NCBI GenBank assembly: GCA_965229005.1
Contig: CBDDIP010000001.1
Coordinates: forward strand, 744,001-808,000
Direction: 5' to 3'
DNA length: 64,000 bases
Origin: CBDDIP01 sp965229005
Lineage (GTDB): Bacteria; Actinomycetota; Acidimicrobiia; Acidimicrobiales; Ilumatobacteraceae
The first letter of the stretch is position 1. The number at the start of each line of letters is the position of its first letter. This document shows positions 34,850 to 42,756 of this stretch, piece after piece. The position numbers were made by a program, and so were the translations under genes. Under the pieces are notes generated by a model. That model had not been told where the DNA came from and did not search any database. It saw only the letters and a program-made list of their open reading frames with translations.

Positions 34850-36009
34850 CGCGAGATCGCTTCGGGGAGGCTCAGTCGATCGCACAGCTGCTGGTACTCG
34901 CGTGCGACGGACGACCAACCGAGCGCCGGCGCAAGGCGCCGAGCCGCAGCGGCCATCGACGACAGGTGATCACGGTCGAGCACGACCGACGCGATCGCGC
35001 CGGCGAGCGCTTCGACATCACCATGCGGCACGACGATGCCCGCACCATCGCTCAGCAGTTCGACCGCGTGTGGGAACGCCGTGGCGATCACCGGGCGTCC
35101 GGCGGCGATCGCATCGACGAGCACCCCGGAGGTCACCTGGTCGCGAGAGTCGTACGGCAGGACGACCACCGACGACGTGGCGATGAACCGCGCCAGCGCG
35201 TCGACGTCGCGATAGGTGTCGTCGAAGGTCACGGCCGACCCGACCCCGCCGGCCCATGCCCGCTGGATCAACGACTGCCGGTACTGATCGCCGGAACGGG
35301 CGAACACCTTCGGGTGCGTGACGCCGGCAACCGTGTAGCGGACGCGCACACCACGGCTGTTCAACAGCGCGACGGCGTCGATGGCGTGCTCGATGCCCTT
35401 GCCAGGCCCGAGCAGGCCCCAGGTCAGCAGCTGGGCGCGGCCCGGGGCACCGACGCTGATCGGCGAGGTGGTGGTCGCCGCTCCATGGGCGATCGTGACG
35501 ACCTTGTTCGAGTCGACCGCATAGCCGTCGACGAGACGATCGCCAGCTGCACGCGTCATCACCACGACCCATCCGGCCAGGGCGCAGATCCGCTCCAGCA
35601 CGGATCGTTGGTGCTCGGTGGGCTCGAGCGGCACCGTGTGCAGGGTGACGATGGTCGGCGCTTCGATCGCCGCGAGGAGGTCGAGCACCTCGTCGCCATC
35701 TGGCCCGCCGTAGATGCCGTACTCGTGCTGGATGATGGCCACGTCGCACCGCGACAGCACCGAGGCAGCGTCGCGGACGCTGTCGGCGTCGCCGTTCACC
35801 AGGACGGCGCGGACGCGCGCTGATGGGCGCGGGTTGCCGCCGTCGTCGACGTTGATCACGTCGACGCGGTCGCCCATGCGCACGAGCGCCGATTCCAGCG
35901 CCGCCGCAAACGTGGCGAGACCGCACAGGCGCGGCGGGTAGGTGCTGACCAGACCGATCCGCCGGCGCGTCGGAACACTGATCGGACGAGCCGGGAAAAC
36001 GGTCGACAC
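34846..36009 (-). CDS. family 4 glycosyltransferase
   Basis: This 387-aa GT-B enzyme begins with RRIGLVSTYPPRLCGLATF (nucleotide-fold strand and Gly-rich loop). Mid-protein it has LLTWGLLGPGKGIEHAIDAV, the start of the C-terminal Rossmann domain. The E-x7-E-like region is replaced by VLPYDSRDQVTSGVLVDAIAAGRPVIAT, which is typical of GT4 members. The sugar donor is unknown. The start GTG 36009 has a good SD (GAGGAGG, 5 nt away); the ATG at 36084 lacks one. It heads the chain GT4, toroid, GH130, zinc peptidase, desaturase, each coupled by ATGA or GTGA. The 120-bp leader holds a palindrome (CCTCGATCGAGG) over the SD. Confidence 0.82.
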   Translation of the reverse strand: MSTVFPARPISVPTRRRIGLVSTYPPRLCGLATFAAALESALVRMGDRVDVINVDDGGNPRPSARVRAVLVNGDADSVRDAASVLSRCDVAIIQHEYGIYGGPDGDEVLDLLAAIEAPTIVTLHTVPLEPTEHQRSVLERICALAGWVVVMTRAAGDRLVDGYAVDSNKVVTIAHGAATTTSPISVGAPGRAQLLTWGLLGPGKGIEHAIDAVALLNSRGVRVRYTVAGVTHPKVFARSGDQYRQSLIQRAWAGGVGSAVTFDDTYRDVDALARFIATSSVVVLPYDSRDQVTSGVLVDAIAAGRPVIATAFPHAVELLSDGAGIVVPHGDVEALAGAIASVVLDRDHLSSMAAAARRLAPALGWSSVAREYQQLCDRLSLPEAISR

Positions 36010-36017
36010 AGAGGCCT

Positions 36018-36029
36018 CCTCGATCGAGG
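36018..36029. repeat. palindrome over the ribosome-binding site of the GT4 gene
   Basis: CCTCGATCGAGG is a perfect 12-bp palindrome that overlaps the SD of the glycosyltransferase gene. It might affect translation or bind a protein, but its short arms make chance possible. Confidence 0.3.
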
Positions 36030-36129
36030 GGTGGGAGGCGACGAACCTGCACGGGGCGACAGCGCTACTGGCCGTCCTGCCCAAGCGAGGCGACTCTTAC
36101 CGGGGAGAGCTCAGCCTACCGGGCTGGGG

Positions 36130-36396
36130 TCAGTGGGCAGCCGCGGCGGCGACCACGTCACACCGCCAGCACGGCTCGGACGCGTCCCGGGGCGCCAGGT
36201 GGACGGCCATCCGGCGCGGACGCAGCACCTGCTGCCGGCCCGACGGCAGGTCGACGCGCATCGACACGTCGTTGGAACGACTCATCGGCTGCACGAGGAC
36301 GACCTCGCCGTGCTCGAGCGGGGTCGCCAACGCGGCATCGTCGTGCACGAGCACCTGGTCACCGACTCGCAGGGCCTTCCACTCGAGGCGAAGCAT
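36130..36396 (-). CDS. 88-aa hypothetical protein
   Basis: This small protein starts MLRLEWKALRVGDQVLVHDD and ends with CWRCDVVAAAAAH. The N-terminal part (VGDQVLVHDD...LEHGEVVLVQPMS) looks like a small beta-barrel with a CxxC near the C-terminus that could bind zinc. I recognise no family. Its ATG overlaps the stop of the 53-aa zinc-ribbon gene (TGATG), so the two are co-translated. It ends 120 bp before the glycosyltransferase start, on the same strand. Confidence 0.6.
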   Translation of the reverse strand: MLRLEWKALRVGDQVLVHDDAALATPLEHGEVVLVQPMSRSNDVSMRVDLPSGRQQVLRPRRMAVHLAPRDASEPCWRCDVVAAAAAH

Positions 36397-36557
36397 CAGG
36401 ACGCACCTTTGGCCGGGAAGAGCGAATCGTGACACGGCCCGCACACCCACCACTCGCGCACGGCGGCAGCGTGCAACCCCGGCTCGGCTGGGAAGTGGCC
36501 TCGACAACGTGAGCACTGCCGTTGGACCGGCTCGATGGCGGGCACTGGTGTGGGCAT
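36396..36557 (-). CDS. 53-aa zinc-ribbon protein
   Basis: This tiny protein begins MPTPVPAIEPVQRQCSRCRG and contains CSRC and CGPC about 27 residues apart, plus neighbouring His, the layout of a zinc ribbon. A strong SD (GGAAGGGGG) lies 5 nt before ATG 36557, which supports expression. It is coupled to the following 88-aa gene, and the pair may be a small nucleic-acid or protein-binding module. No family name can be given. It is divergent from the ferredoxin gene. Confidence 0.65.
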   Translation of the reverse strand: MPTPVPAIEPVQRQCSRCRGHFPAEPGLHAAAVREWWVCGPCHDSLFPAKGAS

Positions 36558-36649
36558 GACGCCCCCTTCCGATTGGCCTCACCGTACCGGGGGAAATCGA
36601 GTTCCTCCGCCCGGGGGATGGAACGTCGGCGGATTGGGTACAGGCGCGC

Positions 36650-37045
36650 ATGGCTGGCGTCGCGATCATCACGGAAGCATGTCTCGACACCAAGGATCGG
36701 GCGTGCGTCGACGTGTGTCCGGTGCAGTGCATCTACGAGTTCGATCCGGCCACGAACCAGTTGTTCTCCGAACAGCAGGCCGGCAGCGGGACCATCGAGA
36801 ACTCGCACCGACCGAGCCCCGACGCGATCGCCATGTTCGGCGACGGGTTGCTCTACGTGAACGTGGACGAGTGCACCTCCTGCACCGCGTGCTACCAGCC
36901 GGACGTCTGTCCCGTTGGCGCGATCTACAGCGAGGAGCACGTGCCTGACGGTGGCACGTCGATCAAGTACAACGCCGCCGACACCGCCAAGGGACACGAC
37001 CACACGTTCTGGGTGCAGCACTCTCGCGACGTCTTCGCCGACTGA
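36650..37045 (+). CDS. ferredoxin of the 7Fe / 4Fe-4S type
   Basis: This is a 131-aa ferredoxin. The first Cys set is ACVDVCPVQCIYEF (about residues 18-31) and the second is CTSCTACYQPDVCPVGAIY (about 75-93). Between them is a 40-residue insertion and after them a 35-residue tail ending WVQHSRDVFAD. The second set has an irregular spacing (CxxCxxCx5C), so cluster type (3Fe-4S plus 4Fe-4S or two 4Fe-4S) is uncertain. It would carry electrons in the cytoplasm, possibly to the desaturase or oxygenases nearby. It stands alone, with TACAGG 5 nt before its ATG. Confidence 0.82.
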   Translation: MAGVAIITEACLDTKDRACVDVCPVQCIYEFDPATNQLFSEQQAGSGTIENSHRPSPDAIAMFGDGLLYVNVDECTSCTACYQPDVCPVGAIYSEEHVPDGGTSIKYNAADTAKGHDHTFWVQHSRDVFAD

Positions 37046-37086
37046 GTCCCACTTCGTCGCTCGCCCCTTCCGGAACGGCGTTTCGA

Positions 37087-37092
37087 TATCAT
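37087..37092 (+). promoter_or_regulatory. -10 box of a TetR regulator gene
   Basis: TATCAT lies 6 nt before ATG 37099, matching the leaderless pattern found before many genes here. Confidence 0.5.
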
Positions 37093-37098
37093 GCGCCG

Positions 37099-37689
37099 AT
37101 GCCGAGAGCGAAGCAGCGCACGCCTGCGTTGAAGGAGCGTCTGCTCCACGTGGCGATGGACACGCTCGCGGTCGACGGCGTCGCGGGGTTCACCACCCGT
37201 CGAGTGGCCGACCGCGCCGGCACATCGATCCCGGCCGTGTACGAACTGTTCGGCGACAAGGGTGGATTGATCCGCGAGGTCTTCTTCGAAGGGTTCCGGA
37301 TGCTGCTCGCCCGCTTCGAGCAGAGCACCGACAGCGACGACCCCAGAGCAGACATCGAGCGCGTCATCGACGTGTATCGCACGTTCGTGCGCAGCAACCC
37401 AGTGCTCGCTCAGGTGATGTTCTCCAGCCCGTTCTCGGACTTCGACCCGGGCCCGGACGAGATCGCTGCCGGCGTTGCCGTGCGCGAGCACGTCGTCGGC
37501 CACGTTCGTCGGTGCATCGACGCCGGCATCATCGCCGGGGATCCCACGGACATCGCCCACGTGCTGGTCGCGATGGCTCAGGGCGTGGCAACCCAGGAGT
37601 CCGCCGGGTGGCTCGGGCGATCACGGGCGTCGGTGAACCGTCGCTGGGCGCTCGCCGTGCGCAGCGTGCTCGACGGCCTCGCTCCCTGA
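37099..37689 (+). CDS. TetR-family transcriptional regulator
   Basis: This is a 196-aa regulator with HTH GFTTRRVADRAGTSIPAVYELFGDKGGLIREVF (about residues 33-65, two helices plus the YxxFxxK-like motif). A helical ligand domain ends in VNRRWALAVRSVLDGL. The C-terminal part resembles regulators of acyl-CoA or lipid genes, but no target is adjacent except the ferredoxin. Its last 112 bp overlap the convergent NorD-like gene, an unusually long antisense overlap. The start is supported by the -10 box 6 nt upstream. Confidence 0.85.
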   Translation: MPRAKQRTPALKERLLHVAMDTLAVDGVAGFTTRRVADRAGTSIPAVYELFGDKGGLIREVFFEGFRMLLARFEQSTDSDDPRADIERVIDVYRTFVRSNPVLAQVMFSSPFSDFDPGPDEIAAGVAVREHVVGHVRRCIDAGIIAGDPTDIAHVLVAMAQGVATQESAGWLGRSRASVNRRWALAVRSVLDGLAP

Positions 37690-39521
37690 CGCGTGCCCTG
37701 ACTGGCGTAGAGCTTGGCCAGCTCACGTGGCAGGGCGGCGACGTCGTCGATGACGAGGTAGTGCTGATCGGCACACATCCGACGGAGGTAGTCGTGCCCG
37801 GCCGGATCGATCGTCACGCAGTAGCTGGCGATGCCCGCTGCCGCCGCGTCCTGCAGGGCACGCGCCGTGTCCTGCAGCCCGTACTCCTTGTCGGCGCGAT
37901 TGGGGCCGTAGTCGATGTCCTGCGGGTAGCCGTCGGACACGACGATGAGCAGCTTCGTGCGCACCTGCTGAGCGCTCAACTTCATCGCCGCGTGACGGAT
38001 CGCCGGGCCCATGCGCGTGTACCGGCGGGGCTGCATCGCCGCGAGGGCGGCCCACGTCGTTGCTGACGTCCGATCCTGGAAGTCCTTGGCCACCACGAAC
38101 TCGACGTCGTCGCGGCCCTGACCGGAGAACCCGTACACCGCGTGCCGATCGCCGAGTTGCTCGAGCGCATCGCACATCAGCGCCAGCGCGTCCTTGGCGA
38201 TGTCGATGACCCGCCGTTCCGGCTCGGCCGGTGGCCCGCTGTCGTACATGTCCGGCGCCGCGGTGAAGCGGTAGTGGATCTCCTCGGACTCCTCGGCCGT
38301 CGCCGGCGGTGGCAGATCCGCGGGGTCCGGCGGGATCGGGGAGCTGGTCGACGCGCTGAGGTCGACGAGCAGCGCGGTGGCGACGTCGCGTGCTGCGCGG
38401 TCGCGCCGCACGTGCAGCCGGTCGTCGGTGACACGGCCGGCGCGCCGATCGACGACGGCCTCGATGACCGCGTCGAGGTCGAGCTCGTCGCCGTCGTCGG
38501 CTCGATGCACGCGCACCCACCCTTCCGGGCGGACGAACGCGAACTGGCGTCGAAGCCGTGCCGCCAAGGTCGCATGCCGACGGCGGACGTCGCCGATGAA
38601 CGTGAAGTCGTCGCCGACGAGTCGTCGCTCGACCAACCGGCACCACGCCGGGAGGTGGCGAGCGTGGTGGTGGTCCCACTCGTCGTAGAGGAACACACGT
38701 CCGCCATCGTCCGCGGCGGAGCGGCGCAACGACGACGCGCCGGTCGGCTCGATCGGGACGTCCGGCTCGGCAGGCACGAGCTGCTCGTCGAGCAGTCCTG
38801 GCTCTGTCGTCATCGTGTCGGGCAGCGGGCGACCCGGGTGCGATCCGTCGCCGTCGACGCCTTCGGTCGGCTCGGGCCCGAAGTCCATGCCGGCCCTGCC
38901 CATCTCGTCGCTCGGTTCGGCGACGCCATCCTCCTCCTCGTCGATCAGGTTGACGAAGCGCTCGTCGACGGCATCGGTCCATGGGCTCCGGTCCGCGCAG
39001 AGGCCGAGCGCGACGCGAGCGCTGTCGCGAACGGTCGCTGCGTCGCTCAGCACCTCCAGCACGTCGGTCGGAGCGCCACCGACGTCGCCGAGCGCGAATC
39101 GCCGCACAGCGTCGACGAGTGGGTCACCGCTCGGCACGAGCGCATCCGTAGCGACGGCGAGCAGCCGGTCGAGCGCGACTCGCGCCCCCGGGTAGCGACG
39201 ACGGGTCGATGCATCGATGCGTGCGTGCTCCAGCGCGGCGAACACGGCACGCAAGCGCGGAGACGCACCGATGCCCACCTCCCCCGGCGTCACGTCGAAC
39301 GTGCCGTGCTCGACGAAGCCCAGCTGGTGGAGCACGACGGCGCGTTGCGCCCGCTTGCCGTCGATCTCGGTCGGCACGAGCACCGCCGCCGACCGCTCGG
39401 GCATCGACAGCGCGAACGGCCATGCCCCATCGGCGTCGACGAGCACCACCGGCTCCCCGACGATCCCTTCGCCGAACAGCTCCAGCACGTGCCGAGCGCT
39501 GCCGCCCAGGACGTCCGTCAC
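37578..39521 (-). CDS. NorD-like von Willebrand factor A protein
   Basis: This 647-aa protein has a VWA domain in its C-terminal third. The MIDAS motif LLVDLSASTSS (DxSxS) is at about residue 400, followed by RRYTRMGPAIRHA with the conserved Thr and LLIVVSDGYPQD. An acidic linker near 215-265 precedes it. The layout is that of NorD/CbbO proteins, which work with a MoxR-type ATPase to insert a cofactor or activate an enzyme. The partner ATPase lies upstream with an ATGA overlap. No nitric-oxide reductase or RuBisCO gene is nearby, so the client is unknown. The last 37 residues or so are read antisense to the TetR gene and may be non-conserved. Confidence 0.8.
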   Translation of the reverse strand: MTDVLGGSARHVLELFGEGIVGEPVVLVDADGAWPFALSMPERSAAVLVPTEIDGKRAQRAVVLHQLGFVEHGTFDVTPGEVGIGASPRLRAVFAALEHARIDASTRRRYPGARVALDRLLAVATDALVPSGDPLVDAVRRFALGDVGGAPTDVLEVLSDAATVRDSARVALGLCADRSPWTDAVDERFVNLIDEEEDGVAEPSDEMGRAGMDFGPEPTEGVDGDGSHPGRPLPDTMTTEPGLLDEQLVPAEPDVPIEPTGASSLRRSAADDGGRVFLYDEWDHHHARHLPAWCRLVERRLVGDDFTFIGDVRRRHATLAARLRRQFAFVRPEGWVRVHRADDGDELDLDAVIEAVVDRRAGRVTDDRLHVRRDRAARDVATALLVDLSASTSSPIPPDPADLPPPATAEESEEIHYRFTAAPDMYDSGPPAEPERRVIDIAKDALALMCDALEQLGDRHAVYGFSGQGRDDVEFVVAKDFQDRTSATTWAALAAMQPRRYTRMGPAIRHAAMKLSAQQVRTKLLIVVSDGYPQDIDYGPNRADKEYGLQDTARALQDAAAAGIASYCVTIDPAGHDYLRRMCADQHYLVIDDVAALPRELAKLYASQGTRQGARPSSTLRTASAQRRFTDARDRPSHPADSWVATP

Positions 39522-40309
39522 GGCAGCAGGACGTCGACGATCTCGGCCACGGCCAACTGCACGTCAGGGTCGTCACTGATCGCCCGCGAGATGGCGACGT
39601 CGCACGCCCGCCGCGGCTCGATCCCGCCCACGACGAGCTGCGCGGCGTAGATCAGCAGGCGTGTGCTGACCCCTTCCTCGAACCCGTGCTCGCGCAGGTT
39701 GCGAGTCTTCTCGCCGATGGCCGCCAGCTGACCAGCGAGCTCGTCATCGCAGCCGCTCTCGTGGGCGACGATCGCGGCCTCGATGTCCGCAGCCGGGTAG
39801 CCGAACTCGAGGCTGACGAAGCGCTGCCGCGTCGACGGCTTGAGGTCCTTCACGACGCTCTGGTAGCCGGGGTTGTAGGAGATGACGAGCAGGAAGTCGG
39901 CGTGTGCGTGCAGCAGCTCGGCCGTCTTCTCGATCGGCAGGATGCGACGGTGATCGGTCAGCGCGTGGATGATCACCGTGGTGTCCTTGCGGGCCTCGAC
40001 GATCTCGTCCAGGTAGCAGATGGCACCGGTGCGCACCGCTCGCGTCAGCGGCCCGTCCATCCACACCGTCTCGTCACCGTGCAGCAGGTAGCGGCCGACG
40101 AGGTCGGTGGCCGTGAGGTCCTCGTGACAGGCGACGGTGACGAGCGACTCGCTCGTCGATCCGTTGCTCAGCCGCCACGCCATGTGCTCGACGAAGCGGG
40201 TCTTGCCGCAGCCGGTCGGGCCCTTCAGCAGCACGGGCAGACGAGCGGCGTACGCGGCCTCGAAGACCTCGACCTCGTCGCCGACGGGCAGGTACCACGG
40301 CTCGGACAT
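39518..40309 (-). CDS. NorQ/CbbQ-type MoxR AAA+ ATPase
   Basis: This is a 263-aa AAA+ ATPase: Walker A LLKGPTGCGKTRFVEHMAW (about residues 26-44), Walker B AICYLDEIVEARKD (about 96-109), sensor 1 LLVISYNPGYQS and the C-terminal CbbQ_C-like region GVSTRLLIYAAQLV. Such ATPases act with a NorD-type VWA protein as a remodelling pair. The pair is complete here and translationally coupled. The start ATG 40309 was chosen because TATGGT sits 7 nt upstream; the ATG at 40321 falls inside that box. Confidence 0.87.
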   Translation of the reverse strand: MSEPWYLPVGDEVEVFEAAYAARLPVLLKGPTGCGKTRFVEHMAWRLSNGSTSESLVTVACHEDLTATDLVGRYLLHGDETVWMDGPLTRAVRTGAICYLDEIVEARKDTTVIIHALTDHRRILPIEKTAELLHAHADFLLVISYNPGYQSVVKDLKPSTRQRFVSLEFGYPAADIEAAIVAHESGCDDELAGQLAAIGEKTRNLREHGFEEGVSTRLLIYAAQLVVGGIEPRRACDVAISRAISDDPDVQLAVAEIVDVLLP

Positions 40310-40316
40310 CCCCAGA

Positions 40317-40322
40317 ACCATA
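40317..40322 (-). promoter_or_regulatory. -10 box of the norQ-like gene
   Basis: TATGGT on the minus strand lies 7 nt before ATG 40309. It overlaps the alternative ATG at 40321, which argues against that start. Confidence 0.45.
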
Positions 40323-40355
40323 ACGACGTTTCGAAATGAGGTCGTGGTCGAGCGT

Positions 40356-41336
40356 TCAACCTCGGAGGTCGACGACCACCTTGCCGCGGGTGTGGCCGGC
40401 GCCCATCCGTGCCAGGGCGGCGGGCACGTCGTTCAGCTGGATCGTCTCGGACACGACGGGCTGCACCGCGCCGGACTCGATGAAGTCGCGCAGCACGACG
40501 AGGTCGTCCGCCTTCGTCACGGCGAGCAGCGGGACGAACGACTGGCTGACGAACTTCGAGCCGATGACCGAGCGGAGCATGGCCGATGCCGGGCCGAGCA
40601 GACGTCCGCCCTTCGGCCCGCCGACGACGACGCAGCGACCCTTCGGGGTCATCACACGCCGCCGATCGCGCACGGAGCGGTTGCCGACGTTGTCGATGAT
40701 CAGGTCGTAGCGCCGACCAGCCTCGACGACCGTGAAGTCGCTCTCCGTGTAGTCGATGACCCGGTCGGCACCGAGCGATCGAACGAGCTCGACGTTGTTG
40801 GTGCTGCACACACCGGTCACCTCTGCGCCGAGCGCCCTGGCGATCTGCACCGCGAACGTGCCGACGCCACCGGACGCGCCGATGATGAGCACCGCCTGCC
40901 CACTGCGGAGCTGGCCCTTGTCGCGCAACGCCTGCAGCGCGGTGAGCCCAGCGATCGGCACCGCGGCGGAGGCTGCTGCCGCGAGGTTCGACGGTGCTCG
41001 GGTGATCGACCGCGCTCGGATGCACATCGCCTCGGCGAAGCTGCCGGCGCCTGCGCCGAAGACGTCGTCACCGACGGCGATCCCGTCGACGGCGCTGCCG
41101 ACCGCTTCGACGCGCCCGGCGACGTCCGCCCCGCGGATGATGCGCTTCGGCCGGCGAAGGCCCGACTGCGCTCTGGCGACGAGCGGCAGCCCGGTGACCG
41201 CATGCCAGTCGAGCGGGTTGATCGACGCAGCGTGCACGCGCACCAGCACCTCGTCGGCGGCGGGCGTCGGCTCCGGCACGTCCTCGATCCGGAGCACGTC
41301 CGGTGTTCCGTAGCGATGGTGGACGAGTGCGCGCAC
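40356..41336 (-). CDS. quinone-oxidoreductase-type NAD(P)H dehydrogenase
   Basis: This 326-aa MDR-superfamily protein has a GroES-like N-terminal domain (VLVRVHAASINPLDWHAVTG) and a Rossmann domain with VLIIGASGGVGTFAVQIARALGA (shown in part; about residues 145-167). The catalytic and structural zinc ligands of alcohol dehydrogenases are missing, so it is of the quinone reductase/enoyl reductase type. GTG 41336 has an SD (AGGAG) 5 nt upstream. It is divergent from a TetR gene with two matching operators between, so it is probably repressed by that regulator and induced by an electrophile or similar ligand. Confidence 0.85.
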   Translation of the reverse strand: MRALVHHRYGTPDVLRIEDVPEPTPAADEVLVRVHAASINPLDWHAVTGLPLVARAQSGLRRPKRIIRGADVAGRVEAVGSAVDGIAVGDDVFGAGAGSFAEAMCIRARSITRAPSNLAAAASAAVPIAGLTALQALRDKGQLRSGQAVLIIGASGGVGTFAVQIARALGAEVTGVCSTNNVELVRSLGADRVIDYTESDFTVVEAGRRYDLIIDNVGNRSVRDRRRVMTPKGRCVVVGGPKGGRLLGPASAMLRSVIGSKFVSQSFVPLLAVTKADDLVVLRDFIESGAVQPVVSETIQLNDVPAALARMGAGHTRGKVVVDLRG

Positions 41337-41360
41337 GTTGCTGCTCCTGTTGTGAGAATG

Positions 41361-41375
41361 ACTTACGTCGTAAGT
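41361..41375. promoter_or_regulatory. TetR-type operator, copy 1
   Basis: ACTTACGTCGTAAGT is a perfect inverted repeat (6-bp arms, 3-bp centre) between the divergent oxidoreductase and TetR genes. A second, looser copy starts 29 bp further on. Confidence 0.6.
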
Positions 41376-41389
41376 TCGGAGATCGTCGC

Positions 41390-41404
41390 ACATACACTGT
41401 AAGT
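41390..41404. promoter_or_regulatory. TetR-type operator, copy 2
   Basis: ACATACACTGTAAGT fits ACWTACNNNGTAAGT, the pattern of copy 1. Both right half-sites continue as GTAAGTTCG, giving a 9-bp direct repeat. Two sites would let the regulator act on both divergent promoters. Confidence 0.5.
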
Positions 41405-41420
41405 TCGTCAATGGCTGAAC

Positions 41421-42161
41421 ATGACCACACGTCGAACGCCCCTGACGCGCGAGCGAGTGCTCGACGCAGCGATCACGCTCATCGACGAGCGCGGCATCGG
41501 CGCGCTGAGCATGCGCAAGCTCGGTCAGGAGCTCGGCGTGGAGGCGATGTCGCTGTACAACCACGTTGCCGGCAAGGACGACCTACTCGACGGCATTCGC
41601 GACGTCGTCGTCGCTCAGATCACGCTGCCGCCGCACGACGCCGATTGGAAAGCCGCCGTGCACGGCATGGCGATCTCGGCGCACGAAGTGCTCCAGCGCC
41701 ACGGGTGGGCGGGCGCGCTGTGGAACCGACCAGGCATGCCGGGGCCGGGGCGGATGCGATACATGGAAGCGATGCTGCGCTGCCTGCGGACGGCGGGCTT
41801 CCCGATCGAGCCTGCCTACGCGGCGTACCACGTGATCGACAACTACATCGTCGGCGTGACCGTCCAACAGGCGAGCTTCACGTTCACCGCCGACGAGCTC
41901 CCGGATCTCGCCGCCCAGCTGCTCGAACAGGCGGCGGAGTCCGAGTACCCGTTCCTCGTCGAGCACGTGCGTCAGCACCTCGACGGCAGCACTCACCCGA
42001 GCAGCTTCGAGTTCGGCCTCGACCTGTTGCTGGACGGGCTCGAGCGAATGCACCAGCGACCGGTCAGCGGCCGCGCCGCTGCACGGCCCGCGGCTGGCGC
42101 GCGAAGCCGCACTCGTGAGCGCGGATCACCGCCTGCAGCCGGTCGCGCACGCCGAGCTTGA
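41421..42161 (+). CDS. TetR regulator (TetR_C type), likely repressor of adjacent oxidoreductase
   Basis: This is a 246-aa protein. The HTH is ALSMRKLGQELGVEAMSLYNHVAGKDDLL (about residues 26-54 in two helices). The helical ligand domain with WNRPGMPGPGRMRYMEAMLRC is of the classic TetR_C group. Its last 30 or so residues are Arg/Ala-rich (RAAARPAAGARSRTRERG) and lie antisense to the 3' end of the response regulator gene over 98 bp, so the functional protein probably ends near residue 215. The twin operators in front of it suggest autoregulation and control of the divergent oxidoreductase. Confidence 0.85.
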   Translation: MTTRRTPLTRERVLDAAITLIDERGIGALSMRKLGQELGVEAMSLYNHVAGKDDLLDGIRDVVVAQITLPPHDADWKAAVHGMAISAHEVLQRHGWAGALWNRPGMPGPGRMRYMEAMLRCLRTAGFPIEPAYAAYHVIDNYIVGVTVQQASFTFTADELPDLAAQLLEQAAESEYPFLVEHVRQHLDGSTHPSSFEFGLDLLLDGLERMHQRPVSGRAAARPAAGARSRTRERGSPPAAGRARRA

Positions 42162-42756
42162 GGATCACGCGCGACACGTGGGTCTTCGCCGTGGCTTCGC
42201 CGATGCCCAGCGCGCTCGCCACCTCGGCGTTGCTCGCGCCCGCAGCCAGCAGAGCGAGCACATCCTTCTCTCGCTCGGTCAGGCGATCGATGCCGTCGTC
42301 GCTCGTCGCCGCCGTCGCGTTGGCGAACCGACGCATCACGCGCGCCACCACCGCCGGGTCGAGCACCGCGTCGCCATCGGCCACAGCACGCACGGCGCGC
42401 TGCAGCGCTTCGGGGCCACCGTTCTTGAGCAGGAAGCCGGCCGCGCCGGCACGCAGCGCACCGAACACCGACTCGTCGTCGTCGAACGTCGTCAGCACGA
42501 GCACTCGCGCGCTCGCTGCGCTGGCGACGATCGCCGCGGTTGCCGAGATGCCATCACGGCCCGGCATGCGTACGTCCATCAGCACGACGTCCGGACTCAG
42601 CTCTCTGCAGGCGACCAACGCAGCATCACCGTCACCCGCTTCGCCGATGACGTCGATCGCGTCGGCTTCGAGGATGGTCCGCAACGCCGCACGCATCGCC
42701 GGGTGATCGTCGACGACGAGCACGGTGACCGCGCCACCGATCGCCGATCCGGTCAC
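42064..42756 (-). CDS. NarL/LuxR-type response regulator
   Basis: This is a 230-aa response regulator: receiver domain VTVLVVDDHPAMRAAL with phospho-acceptor Asp in DVVLMDVRMPG (about residue 63) and the conserved Lys in AGFLLKNGG. The C-terminal LuxR HTH is LTEREKDVLALLAAGASNAE, then GIGEATAKTHVSRVILKL. GTG 42756 overlaps the stop of the histidine kinase gene, so the pair forms a two-component system. Targets cannot be read from the sequence; the sterol-desaturase-type gene at the head of the operon is a likely functional partner. The 3' end overlaps the TetR gene by 98 bp. Confidence 0.9.
   Translation of the reverse strand: MTGSAIGGAVTVLVVDDHPAMRAALRTILEADAIDVIGEAGDGDAALVACRELSPDVVLMDVRMPGRDGISATAAIVASAASARVLVLTTFDDDESVFGALRAGAAGFLLKNGGPEALQRAVRAVADGDAVLDPAVVARVMRRFANATAATSDDGIDRLTEREKDVLALLAAGASNAEVASALGIGEATAKTHVSRVILKLGVRDRLQAVIRAHECGFARQPRAVQRRGR

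Noticed and set aside
37578..40309. nitric-oxide reductase operon
   Set aside because: Only the NorQ/NorD-type activation pair is present; no norB or norC catalytic subunit lies in the window.
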